The position numbers and the translations under genes were made by a program. From CAYPTB01 sp964413535 (GTDB lineage Bacteria > Planctomycetota > UBA1135 > GCA-002686595), in assembly GCA_964413535.1 (NCBI GenBank), contig CAYPTB010000036.1, positions 1-64,000 on the forward strand: a stretch of 64,000 nucleotides of DNA, in the 5' to 3' direction. Shown one piece after another: positions 53,729 through 62,396 of this stretch (the first letter of the stretch is position 1; the number at the start of each line of letters is the position of its first letter). Below the pieces are notes generated by a model, which was not told the origin of the DNA, searched no databases, and worked only from the letters and a program-made list of their open reading frames with translations.

Positions 53729-55339
53729 TCAGCCGTTCGGGAGAACGTTGATGGTGCAGGTCGACATGGATCCTTCGTTGTCCGTGACCTTCAGCGTCAC
53801 GACGAAGAGGATCTCCTGGTTGAAGGCGTGCATGACGACGGGGCCGGTGGCGGTTGCGCCGTCACCGAAGTCCCATTCGAAGCTCACGATCGCGCCACCG
53901 TCGGGATCGACGGCGTTCGCCGTGAACGTCACCTGCTGATTCAGGATCGGAGTGGCCGTACCGCCGCCGGGGCCGGTCGGCACGTTCACACCGATCGTGC
54001 AGGTCGGAAGCTGGTCCACGCTTGCGATGTCGGCGGACGTGGTGCAGGCCGTCATGCGTCCCGCCCCGTCCATGACCGTCAAGGTCACCGTGAAGTCCCC
54101 GGCTGCGTTGTAGACGTGCGAAGGCGTCGGACCGGCATTGAGCGCCGTCGTGCCGTCCCCGAAGTTCCAGTTGAACTTGAGCGCCGACCCATCGGGGTCG
54201 AAGGAAGCCGAACCGTTGAACTGGATCGACTGACCCACGTCGCCCGATTGCGCCGGACCCGCATTGCACACCGGCGGGCTGTTCGCCGGCGGCGGGATAC
54301 CGCACTCCGGATCGTCCGTTCCGGTCTTCAGGAAGTCGCCGTCGAACTGCTTGGCCTTGCTCTCCCACAAGCGGCGGGCGCCGAGCTTGATGATCGGACC
54401 GGCCTGCAGGGCGCCCAGCAGGGCCGCATCGGGGCAGCTCTCGACGCTCGAAGAGTGGTTCAGGCCGCGGATGCGCGCCCAGCCCGTCTCGAGGTCGTCG
54501 TCGTTGTCGCAGTTGATGTCGAGCTCCGTCGGGTCGTTGACCGTGTTCAGCTCGAGGAAGGTCGGATGGAACACCTGGCTGATCTCGATCAACCGGGCCT
54601 CCGTCCAGCAGCGGAAGGCCAGCGTCGCCGACAGCGCCCTCTCGTTGTCGTTGAAGACGTCGAAACGGACGTTGGCCGTGAAGGCGTTCCCGCCCGACAG
54701 GTTGATCAGGACGATGCTCGAGTCGAGCGCCGCCACGAAGCTGTCCAGGATCAACTCGTCCGGGATGCCTTCGTACTCGATGCCGTCGAAGTCGAGCTGC
54801 TCGTCGAAGTCCATGTCGGTGGCAGCCTGGTCGGCCTTGGGCGACTTGAACGGGATCGCGTTCAGGTACCACAGGCCTGCGTTCGAGCTGACCACGAGCT
54901 CCGAACCCACCAGGTAGTTGTGGGACCAGTCGTCCGCGAACGTATTCGGGTTGGTGGCCGAGACCACGAGGTAGCCCTCGGCCTCCACCACGCCGTTGTC
55001 GCAGTTCGTAAGGACGACTCGCGTGTCCGCCGGAGTGAGGAACTCGATGCGGTCGGCGATCGCGCAATCCAGCGGAAGATGCTGGTTCTGCGGATTCGGA
55101 ACGACGTTGACGTACTCGTAGTGAGCGTTGGTGCTCCCGCCCAAACCGTTGAGCGGTGATGCGGGAGTGAGGTTCGTGTTGGTCACCGCGACGGCCGTGA
55201 AGAACGTCGGGCCCCCCACGAACCGCGTGCGGTGGAAGGGGAAGATCAGGACGCTTCCCGGTTCGAGGCCGTCCGCCATTCCAGGCGCGGGGATGACCGC
55301 GGCCAACAGAGCGGAAGCCGTGAGCAGTTGAAGTCTCAT
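53729..55339 (-). CDS. Secreted ADG/PGS family protein with two PKD domains, copy F
   Basis: A 536-residue protein: signal peptide MRLQLLTASALLAAVIPAPGMA, then a full ADG/PGS family region to about residue 350 ending KTGTDDPEC. Two PKD-type beta domains follow, marked by FNWNFGDGTTALNAGP and FEWDFGDGATATGPVV, each with DFTVTLTV or LFVVTLKVTD. The family cysteines are present plus extra ones around the junction. PKD domains usually mediate carbohydrate or protein contact at the cell surface. The gene follows copy G by 45 bases and ends at a strong terminator. Overall function unknown. Confidence 0.86.
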   Translation of the reverse strand: MRLQLLTASALLAAVIPAPGMADGLEPGSVLIFPFHRTRFVGGPTFFTAVAVTNTNLTPASPLNGLGGSTNAHYEYVNVVPNPQNQHLPLDCAIADRIEFLTPADTRVVLTNCDNGVVEAEGYLVVSATNPNTFADDWSHNYLVGSELVVSSNAGLWYLNAIPFKSPKADQAATDMDFDEQLDFDGIEYEGIPDELILDSFVAALDSSIVLINLSGGNAFTANVRFDVFNDNERALSATLAFRCWTEARLIEISQVFHPTFLELNTVNDPTELDINCDNDDDLETGWARIRGLNHSSSVESCPDAALLGALQAGPIIKLGARRLWESKAKQFDGDFLKTGTDDPECGIPPPANSPPVCNAGPAQSGDVGQSIQFNGSASFDPDGSALKFNWNFGDGTTALNAGPTPSHVYNAAGDFTVTLTVMDGAGRMTACTTSADIASVDQLPTCTIGVNVPTGPGGGTATPILNQQVTFTANAVDPDGGAIVSFEWDFGDGATATGPVVMHAFNQEILFVVTLKVTDNEGSMSTCTINVLPNG

Positions 55340-55384
55340 TGTTCGTATACCTCGCGTTGTCTGTCTCTTTGACTTGCTGGCTTC

Positions 55385-56458
55385 CTAGGGGAACTCGACG
55401 TCGTTCGTGCCGGTCTTGAAGAAGTCGCCGTTCGTCTGCTTCGCGGTCGACTCCCAGAGGCGACGCCCACCGGCCGTGTTGCGGTCCTTGGTGTGGGCGC
55501 CGAGGAGCGCCGGATTCGAGTAGGACTCGACCGAAGAGCTGTTGGTCAGCCCCCGAATGCGCGCCCAGCCCGTCTCCAGGTCCCCGATGTTGTCGCAGTC
55601 GATGTCGAACTCGGCCGGATTGTGCAGGGTATTGGCGGCGAGGAATCCTTGCGAGAACACGAGACTGATCTGCCGGAGCCGCTTCTCGATCCAGCAGCGG
55701 AAGCTCAAGGTCGCCGAGAGCGCCTGCTCGTTGTCGTTGAAGATGTCGAACTGGACCACCGCGGTGAACGCGAAGCCGCCCGACATGTTGATCAGCACGA
55801 TCGACGAGTCGAAGGCGTCGACGAAGAAATCGAGGAACAGGTGGTCGGGGATCGGCTCGTACTCGACTCCGTCGAAGTCGAGCTGGTCGTCCAGATCGTG
55901 ATCCGTCGCCGTGCCCGCGGGATCGATAGCTTCGAACGGGATCGCGTTCACGTGGTAGAGCAGGTTCGCCTTGAGGACGAACTCGCTACCGACGAGGAAG
56001 TTGTGCGACCAGGCCGTGGAGAAGAGGTTCGGATCCCGCGCGCTGACCACCACGTAGCCCTCTTGTCCGAAGGAGGGGTTGTGGCAGTTGGTCAGCACCA
56101 CGCGCGTGTCGCCGGGCGTGAGGAACTCGGTTCGGTCCTGGACGACGCAGTCGGGGAAGTTGGAGCCGAGCTGCTGATTGAAGACCGTGTTGACGTACTC
56201 CCAGTGGATGTTGGTGCTGCCGCCGAGCCCGTTGATCGGGGTTGCGGGCACCAAGTTGGTGTTCGTCACCGCTATGACGGAGAAGAACGGGCCTTGAACG
56301 ATCGCGGTCGCATCCCCCGGGGGGGGTGCGACCTGCATTCCGGAGCGGTGGATCGGATAGATCAACACGCTCCCGGGATTGAGTCCGTCCGCCGCGCTCG
56401 CCGGCGCGATTGCGGCTAGGAGCACGGTAGTGGTCAGAGCTCTCAGGGAGATACTCAT
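55385..56458 (-). CDS. Secreted ADG/PGS family protein, copy G
   Basis: The 357-residue short-form member has signal peptide MSISLRALTTTVLLAAIAPASA and then ADGLNPGSVLIYPIHRSG. It is closest to copy I at 58879 (shared NQQLGSNFPDCVVQDR, YEPIPDHL, LGAH). The DHDLDDQLDFD motif and four cysteines are present, and it ends KTGTNDVEFP. It is first in a two-gene transcript with the PKD-bearing copy F. The leader carries a perfect 16-base palindrome at 56521-56536. Function unknown; export likely. Confidence 0.86.
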   Translation of the reverse strand: MSISLRALTTTVLLAAIAPASAADGLNPGSVLIYPIHRSGMQVAPPPGDATAIVQGPFFSVIAVTNTNLVPATPINGLGGSTNIHWEYVNTVFNQQLGSNFPDCVVQDRTEFLTPGDTRVVLTNCHNPSFGQEGYVVVSARDPNLFSTAWSHNFLVGSEFVLKANLLYHVNAIPFEAIDPAGTATDHDLDDQLDFDGVEYEPIPDHLFLDFFVDAFDSSIVLINMSGGFAFTAVVQFDIFNDNEQALSATLSFRCWIEKRLRQISLVFSQGFLAANTLHNPAEFDIDCDNIGDLETGWARIRGLTNSSSVESYSNPALLGAHTKDRNTAGGRRLWESTAKQTNGDFFKTGTNDVEFP

Positions 56459-56919
56459 GGTGGCTCTACTCTCGGGTTGCTGCTGTCCTGCGGGGGCCGC
56501 CAGCCCCCTGCGATGCGCCCGGGAGAGCGCTCTCCCGACAGGCGTCATCGCTGCCTCTTGAGCACCACATTCGCACCAGTGAGTGCACTTCGCAACCGCG
56601 AAGGAGCGGGGCTCGTCCAGACTCCGGGATTCCCGCCGTGGAGGCTCCCCAGAAACCCCTAGAGGAAGCGCCAAGGCGGTCGCCGTCCCCGACCCGTTCT
56701 CGCCCCGTCTCGGTCCTCGTTCGATCGCCCACGGGATCGGGCCCCGAAAACCAAGCGATCCCGTCAGGCCCTCGGGGGGACACCTGACGGGATCGACAGG
56801 GGCAGCAGAGCTCATCCCGCGGGGAAACACCACGAGGTGGGTTCCCCGAGGAATGCGGCAGAGGCAGCACAGCCTCGCGCGGGCGAGGCCCGGGCACAGG
56901 AAGCCCGCAGAGAGAAACT
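56459..56919. other. Intergenic leader of copy G with perfect palindrome
   Basis: About 460 bases with no supportable gene. GGGAGAGCGCTCTCCC at 56521-56536 is a perfect palindrome about 65 bases before copy G. Nearer the start, GGACAGCAGCAACCCGAGAG (minus strand) resembles the GGACAGCAACCGAGAG before copy I, so the leader was duplicated with the genes. It may hold a promoter or an RNA control element; no -10/-35 pair was certain. Confidence 0.5.
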
Positions 56920-56951
56920 CCCGGCTCCGGCATGGGAATGCCGGAGCCGGG
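56920..56951 (-). terminator. Hairpin after copy H
   Basis: ATGCCGGAGCCGGG (56938-56951) and CCCGGCTCCGGCAT (56920-56933) form a 14-bp stem with a four-base loop, nine bases after the stop of copy H. The GGCTCCGGC core equals that of the terminator after copy F, but the following run is only GTTTCTCTC. Confidence 0.7.
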
Positions 56952-56959
56952 TGCAGCTA

Positions 56960-58834
56960 TCAGCCGTTCGGGAGAACGTTGATCGTGCAGGTCGACATGT
57001 CGCCCTCGTTGTCCGTGACGGTCAGCGTCACGACGAAGAGGATCTCCTGGTTGAAGGCGTGCATGACGACGGGTCCGGTAGCGGTGGTGCCGTCACCGAA
57101 GTCCCATTCGAAGCTCACGATCGCGCCACCGTCGGGATCGACGGCGTTCGCCGTGAAGGTCACCTGCTCAAACAGGATCGGAGTGGCCGTACCACCTCCG
57201 GGACCCGTCGGCACGTTCACGGTGATGTTGCAGGTCGGGACTTGTCCCGGGAAGATGCTCGCCTGCGTCGTGCAGTTCACGGAGCGGTTGGCCGCATCCG
57301 TGACCGTGAGGGTCACCGTGAAGTCGCCCGAGCTCGTGTAGGTGTGGCTCGGGGTGGGACCGGCATTGTTCACCGTCACGCCGTCACCGAAGTTCCAGTC
57401 GAACTCCAGGGCCGAGCCGTCGGGGTCGAACGATCCGGAACCGTCGAAGCTGACCGAGGTGTTGACCAAGCCGCTCGCGGCGGGGCCGGCATCGCACACC
57501 GGAAGCTGGTTCCCCTCCTGGATGTCGGCGGCCGTGGTGCAACTGGTCGACCGTCCGGCTCCGTCGATCACCGTCAAGGTCACGACGAAGTCGCCTGCCG
57601 AGTTGTAGACGTGCGCGGGCATCGGACCGGCGTTGTTCGCCGTCGTGCCGTCGCCGAAGCTCCAGTTGAAAGTGAGCGAGCCTCCATCCGGGTCGGACGA
57701 GCCCGATCCGTCGAACTGGATCGATTCGCCCACGAGACCCGATTGGGCCGGACCCGCATCGCACACCGGCGGCACGTTCTCCGGCGGCGGGACACCGCAC
57801 TCCGGATCGTCCGTTCCGGTCTTCAGGAAGTCGCCGTCGAACTGCTTGGCCTTGCTCTCCCACAAGCGGCGGGCGCCGAGCTTGATGATCGGACCGGCTT
57901 GCAGGGCGCCCAACAGGGCCGCATCGGGGCAGCTCTCGACGCTCGAAGAGTGGTTCAAGCCGCGGATGCGCGCCCAGCCCGTCTCGAGGTCGTCGTCGTT
58001 GTCGCAGTCGATGTCGAGCTCCGTCGGGTCGTTGACCGTGTTCAGCTCGAGGAACAACGGGTGGAACACCTGGCTGATCTCGATCAGCCGGGCCTCCGTC
58101 CAGCAGCGGAAGGCCAGCGTCGCCGACAGCGCCTTCTCGTTGTCGTTGAAGACGTCGAAGCGGACGTTGGCCGTGAAGGCGTTCCCGCCGGACAGGTTGA
58201 TCAGGACGAGGCTCGAGTCGAGCGCCGCCACGAAGCTGTCCAGGATCAGCTCGTCGGGAATGCCTTCGTACTCGATGCCGTCGAAGTCACGCTGCCCGTC
58301 GAGATCCATGTCCGTGGGAGCTTGGGCGGCCTTGGGCGACTTGAACGGGATCGCGTTCAGGTACCACAGACCCAGGTTCCCGCCGATCACGAGCTCCGAG
58401 CCCACGAGATGGTTGTGGGACCAGGGCTCCAAGAACAGGTTCGGATCGAGCGCCGTGACCACCAGGTATCCCTCGGCTTCGGCAACACCGTTGTCGCAGT
58501 TCGTGAGGACGACGCGCGTATCGGCCGGAGTCAAGAACTCGACGCGGTCGGCGATCGAGCAGTCCAGCGGCAGGTGCTGGTTCACCGGATTCGGGACGAC
58601 GTTGACGTACTCGTAGTGAACGCTCGTGCTGCCGCCGAGCTGGTTGATCGGCGAAATGGGCGTCAGGTTGGTGTTGGTCACCGCGACGGCCGTGAAGAAC
58701 GTCCCGCCGCCGGTGAATCGCGAGCGATGGAAGGGGAAGACGAGAAGGCTTCCCGGTTCGAGGCCGTCCGCCAGTCCGGGCGCGGGGATGACCGCGGCCA
58801 GCAGTGCGGAAGCCGTGAGCAATTTGAGTCTCAT
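56960..58834 (-). CDS. Secreted ADG/PGS family protein with three PKD domains, copy H
   Basis: A 624-residue protein with signal peptide MRLKLLTASALLAAVIPAPGLA, nearly identical to copy F over the family region to about residue 350. It then has three PKD-type domains (GDGTTANNAGP, GDGVTVNNAGP, GDGTTATGPVV), one more than copy F; the last is almost the same in both, down to the C-terminal CTINVLPNG. The family cysteines are kept. It lies 44 bases after copy I. ATG 58834 matches the copy F start exactly; an open frame upstream belongs to copy I in another frame. Function unknown. Confidence 0.87.
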   Translation of the reverse strand: MRLKLLTASALLAAVIPAPGLADGLEPGSLLVFPFHRSRFTGGGTFFTAVAVTNTNLTPISPINQLGGSTSVHYEYVNVVPNPVNQHLPLDCSIADRVEFLTPADTRVVLTNCDNGVAEAEGYLVVTALDPNLFLEPWSHNHLVGSELVIGGNLGLWYLNAIPFKSPKAAQAPTDMDLDGQRDFDGIEYEGIPDELILDSFVAALDSSLVLINLSGGNAFTANVRFDVFNDNEKALSATLAFRCWTEARLIEISQVFHPLFLELNTVNDPTELDIDCDNDDDLETGWARIRGLNHSSSVESCPDAALLGALQAGPIIKLGARRLWESKAKQFDGDFLKTGTDDPECGVPPPENVPPVCDAGPAQSGLVGESIQFDGSGSSDPDGGSLTFNWSFGDGTTANNAGPMPAHVYNSAGDFVVTLTVIDGAGRSTSCTTAADIQEGNQLPVCDAGPAASGLVNTSVSFDGSGSFDPDGSALEFDWNFGDGVTVNNAGPTPSHTYTSSGDFTVTLTVTDAANRSVNCTTQASIFPGQVPTCNITVNVPTGPGGGTATPILFEQVTFTANAVDPDGGAIVSFEWDFGDGTTATGPVVMHAFNQEILFVVTLTVTDNEGDMSTCTINVLPNG

Positions 58835-58878
58835 GGTGTCGTGTTCCTGTTGTTTCTGTCTTGGACTTGCTTGGCTTC

Positions 58879-59952
58879 CTACGGGACCTCGGGATCGTTG
58901 GTGGCGGTCTTGAAGAAGTCGCCGTTCGTCTGCTTCGCGGTCGACTCCCACAGCCGGCGTCCGCCGGCGGTGAAGATGTTCTTCGAGTGTGCACCGAGCA
59001 GCGCCGGGTTCGAGTAGGACTCGACCGAGGAGCTGTTCGTCAGGCCGCGGATGCGCGCCCAACCCGTCTCGACGTCGCCGACCCCATCGCAGTTGAGGTC
59101 GAACTCGGCCGGGTTGTGGTTGGTGTTGGCGGCGAGGAAGCCTTGCGAGAACACGAGGCTGATGTCTTGGAGCCGCTTCTCGATCCAGCAGCGGAAGCTG
59201 AGGGTCGCCGAGAGCGCCTGCTCGTTGTCGTTGAAGATGTCGAACGCGACCACCGCGGTGAAAGCGAAGCCGCCCGACATGTTGATCAGGACGAGCGACG
59301 ATCCGAGGGCGTCGACGAAGAAGTCCAGATAGAGGTGGTCGGGAATGGGCTCGTACTCGATCCCGTCGAAGTCGAGCTCTCCGTCCAAGTCGTGGTCGGT
59401 CGCGGCACCCGCCGGATCCAGGGCGTCGAACGGGATCGCGTTGATGTGGTAGACGAGCAAGTTCGAGTTGATGACGAACTCGCTGCCGACCAGGAAGTTG
59501 TGCGACCACGCGGTCGAGAAGACGTTGGGATCCTGGGCCGTGATCACCAGGTAGCCTTCCGTCCCGAAGGAGGGGTTGTGGCAGTTCGTCAACACGACCC
59601 GCGTGTCACCCGGCGTGAGGAACTCCACCCGGTCCTGCACGACGCAGTCGGGGAAGTTGGAGCCGAGCTGCTGATTGAAGACCGCGTTGACGTAATCCCA
59701 GTGGATGTTCGTGCTGCCGCCGAGCCCGTTGGTCGGTGTGGCGGGCACCAAGTTCGTGTTCGTCACCGCGATCACGGAGAAGAACGGAGCCTGGATGATC
59801 GCCGGACCGGTGGGCGCCCCATTGAACGGGAGCCCGGAACGGTGGATCGGGTAGATCAGCACGCTTCCGGGGGTAAGGCCATCGGCAGCCGTCGCCGGAG
59901 CGAATGCGGCTGCGAGTAGAGCCGTGGCCAAGGCTCTGTGGGACATCCTCAT
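58879..59952 (-). CDS. Secreted ADG/PGS family protein, copy I
   Basis: This 357-residue short form has signal peptide MRMSHRALATALLAAAFAPATA and ADGLTPGSVLIYPIHRSG. It is the closest relative of copy G and sits in the same position before a PKD-bearing gene. DHDLDGELDFD and the four cysteines are conserved; it ends KTATNDPEVP, a small departure from KTGTDDPEFP. A second ATG two codons downstream is also possible. The leader has an 8-bp stem at 60000-60033. Function unknown; export likely. Confidence 0.86.
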   Translation of the reverse strand: MRMSHRALATALLAAAFAPATAADGLTPGSVLIYPIHRSGLPFNGAPTGPAIIQAPFFSVIAVTNTNLVPATPTNGLGGSTNIHWDYVNAVFNQQLGSNFPDCVVQDRVEFLTPGDTRVVLTNCHNPSFGTEGYLVITAQDPNVFSTAWSHNFLVGSEFVINSNLLVYHINAIPFDALDPAGAATDHDLDGELDFDGIEYEPIPDHLYLDFFVDALGSSLVLINMSGGFAFTAVVAFDIFNDNEQALSATLSFRCWIEKRLQDISLVFSQGFLAANTNHNPAEFDLNCDGVGDVETGWARIRGLTNSSSVESYSNPALLGAHSKNIFTAGGRRLWESTAKQTNGDFFKTATNDPEVP

Positions 59953-59999
59953 GGTGTCTGTGCTCTCGGTTGCTGTCCTTGGGGGCGAACCCCGGATGA

Positions 60000-60033
60000 T
60001 GCGCCTCGAGAGACATTCTCCCGAAGAGGCGCA
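60000..60033 (-). promoter_or_regulatory. Leader stem upstream of copy I
   Basis: TGCGCCTC (60000-60007) pairs with GAGGCGCA (60026-60033) over an 18-base loop containing TTCTCCCGAA. It lies about 50 bases before the copy I start and corresponds in place to the palindrome before copy G. Function is inferred only. Confidence 0.35.
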
Positions 60034-60237
60034 CCGCCTCCTTCTCCGCTACAAGTTCGCATTCTTGAAAGATCTTCGCAATGGGTGAGCGGGGCTCTTC
60101 CGCCGCATTCTCGAACGAGTCCACGCCGTACCGCTTTCCGGCGCTCGAAACCCCTCAGGGAAGCTGCGCGAGAGGCACGAAAAGAGGTAAGCCAGTCGCA
60201 TGAATCTCCTCTCGACCCGTGCCCTCCCGTGCGCCCG

Positions 60238-60978
60238 ATGACGAGTTGGATCGTGGGCGACATCCACGGCTGCGCGGACGAGCTCGGAGAGCTCGTCGCG
60301 CGCATCGCACTGGAAGAGCGCGACATCCTCGTCTGCGTCGGAGATCTCTTCCACCGCGGCCCCGATCCCGTGGGCGTGATGGATCGTCTACGCGGCGTGG
60401 GCGCGCGCTTCGTCCTCGGAAATCACGAGCTCGCCGTCCTGCGCCGCTGCGGCCTCGCGCCGGCGTCGACCGACCCACTCGACCGTCCCCCGCGCCGGCA
60501 AGCCTTCCCGGAGCTGGAAGCGGACGATTTGCGCGGCGACGGCGGGCGGAGCTGCGACGTTCCTTCGGAACGGCGAGAGGACGTCGTCCGCTTCCTCCAG
60601 GAACACGCCGGCTTCTTCCTGCGCGGATCCGACCTCGAAGGCGCTGGACGCACGCCGGACGGGCGCGCGTGGTACGTCGTGCACGCCGGAATGGAACCGG
60701 ATCGCGGAGTCGAACGGAGCTCGATCGAAGCTCTGACCCGCGCTCGACGCGTCGACGATCGCGGACGTCCGTTCTGGTACGAGCGCTACGAGGGGCCGGA
60801 CCTCGTGCTCTTCGGACACACCCCCGGGAAAGTACCGCGCGCACGGCACCACGCGGGCCGCCTCGTCGCGCTCGGACTCGACACGGGTTGCGTCTACGGC
60901 GGCGCGCTCAGCGCCTACTCCCCCGAGCTCGACGAAATCGTTTCGGTCCGCGCGTCGAAGGCCTACGCAGAGCCGTGA
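60238..60978 (+). CDS. PPP-family serine/threonine phosphatase or ApaH-like hydrolase
   Basis: A 246-residue metallophosphatase with the full PPP signature set: GDIHG at 7-11, GDLFHRGPD at 35-43, GNHE at 61-64, a later HAGM histidine, and LFGHTP near the end. It may remove phosphate from proteins or split dinucleoside polyphosphates; sequence alone does not separate the two. ATG 60238 was chosen since the metal motif begins at residue 7; the longer in-frame upstream sequence overlaps the copy I leader. It faces the outer-membrane-like gene convergently with a seven-base gap. Confidence 0.83.
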   Translation: MTSWIVGDIHGCADELGELVARIALEERDILVCVGDLFHRGPDPVGVMDRLRGVGARFVLGNHELAVLRRCGLAPASTDPLDRPPRRQAFPELEADDLRGDGGRSCDVPSERREDVVRFLQEHAGFFLRGSDLEGAGRTPDGRAWYVVHAGMEPDRGVERSSIEALTRARRVDDRGRPFWYERYEGPDLVLFGHTPGKVPRARHHAGRLVALGLDTGCVYGGALSAYSPELDEIVSVRASKAYAEP

Positions 60979-60985
60979 GCCGGGG

Positions 60986-62053
60986 TCACAGGGCGACGCT
61001 CAGCACGAACCCCGCGAAGGGCGCGGGATCCGTCTCGAGCTCAGCGAGCTTGCGGCCGAAGTCGTCGTAGGTCTGGAACTCGCGCCACACCGCGATGCCG
61101 CCCGTGAGCTCGAGCCGCAGCTTGCGGCCGAGCTCCCAGCGCAACCCGCCCTCCGCCGTGATCTCCTCTTCCTGCACGACGCCCTCGGGAAGCGGCGAGT
61201 CGTCGTTCAAGCGGTACTGCCGGATCGCATAGGCCGCTCCCAGGGAGAGCTCGACCGCTTCGCTCGCCGCGTACACGGCGTGCATGCGCGAGCCCTCGGA
61301 GACGAGCCGCATGCGCTCCGATACGCGCCAGTCGAAGCCGAGGAAGGGAAACAGCCACGGATCGTCCTCGAGTCGCGAGCGCGCGGCCAGGCCCATCGAC
61401 ACCGCGAAGTCGTCGTCGAACCGCACGCGCATCCCCCCCAGGGCTCCCACCGAGAGCGCGCTGCGCAGGTCGACGTCGTCCTCTCCCGAGAACCCGAGCT
61501 CCATGCCCGCGAACCAGCTCTGACTCGCCGTGGGATCGCCGAGGACGGCGAGCCCGACGCGGCTGTCGTAGACGTCGTTGAACGGATCGCCCGAGCCCGC
61601 CATCAAGGCCTGCGCGCCGCTGAAGTCGTAGAACGACGCTTCGGCGTCGAGCGAGACGGCGAGCACGGTCTCCTCTCCGATGCGCCGGCCGAAGACTCCG
61701 CTCCAGCCTCCACGCGCGATGGCGACGTCCCCTCCGCCCTTCTCGAAATCGGCGTTGTCATGGAGAACGCCCTGCACCTCGAAGTGCGTGAAGTCGGCGG
61801 GCTCTTTCGGTGTGGGCAGCGCCGACAGGTGCGCGAAGTCGCTGGCGAAGGGGTCGGGCGGAACGGCGGGCGTCAGTCGCTCCCACGAACGAGGCCTCAG
61901 CTTCCACGTCGTCGAACGCGGACGCGCCAGGAGCTCCGCTCCCATCTCGGGAACGCGCACGAGGCGCGGCGCAGGCCGCACGTTCGACTGTCCGAACGCG
62001 GGTGCGCACAGGAGCGCGAAGGCCAGAGCGAAGCAGGTGGAACGGGACGACAT
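60986..62053 (-). CDS. Putative outer-membrane beta-barrel protein
   Basis: A 355-residue protein with signal peptide MSSRSTCFALAFALLCAPAFGQ. After about 60 proline/arginine-rich residues the body alternates hydrophobic and polar residues in strand-length blocks (FEVQGVLHDNADF, GVFGRRIGEETVLAVSLDAEASFY, ALSVGALGGMRVRFDDDFAVSMGLAAR, KLRLELTGGIAVWREFQ), and it ends PFAGFVLSVAL. This is the pattern of a barrel protein, possibly of the DUF6268 type common in planctomycetes. I see no transport motif. It is divergently placed to the deacetylase-like gene. Confidence 0.65.
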   Translation of the reverse strand: MSSRSTCFALAFALLCAPAFGQSNVRPAPRLVRVPEMGAELLARPRSTTWKLRPRSWERLTPAVPPDPFASDFAHLSALPTPKEPADFTHFEVQGVLHDNADFEKGGGDVAIARGGWSGVFGRRIGEETVLAVSLDAEASFYDFSGAQALMAGSGDPFNDVYDSRVGLAVLGDPTASQSWFAGMELGFSGEDDVDLRSALSVGALGGMRVRFDDDFAVSMGLAARSRLEDDPWLFPFLGFDWRVSERMRLVSEGSRMHAVYAASEAVELSLGAAYAIRQYRLNDDSPLPEGVVQEEEITAEGGLRWELGRKLRLELTGGIAVWREFQTYDDFGRKLAELETDPAPFAGFVLSVAL

Positions 62054-62396
62054 GCGGGTCCTCGTGAGCGAGCTCCGCCGAATCGTCCGAGGTCGGCGCG
62101 ATCTGCGGAGGGAGCACGGCGGAGTGCGGCGTTGGTGGTCGCCGCGCGGAAGGGCCGGGAGGTCCGGCAACGAAACCTACCCCGCAGTCCGGACGCGCGT
62201 CGGCCCGCGGAGGCTCTGCCGCGCAGCCTTCCTCGGGAGCCCGGCCAAGCTCGAGAAACGCTTTCCCGATGTGGCGGGAGCGCTCGAACGGAGGCTTCCC
62301 GGTGAAGCGCGGATGGCGCGCGGTCGGTCGCTCCCGCGGCATCTCTGCGACCCAGGCTCACGAGCGCCGGGTGACGCCCGCTACGATGGCTGCGCG
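62054..62396. other. Intergenic region between divergent genes
   Basis: About 340 bases with no gene I can support. It should contain promoters for both flanking genes. No repeats or clear promoter hexamers were found by eye. Confidence 0.45.

Larger units (their letters stand above)
53729..59952 (-). repeat. Tandem duplication of a two-gene unit (short form + PKD form)
   Basis: Units 53729-56458 and 56960-59952 have the same order, strand, spacing (45 and 44 bases between genes), a matching inter-gene start (TAGGAAGCCA...GCAAGTC) and matching terminator stems. They differ by one PKD domain. This indicates a segmental duplication followed by domain gain or loss. Confidence 0.8.
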
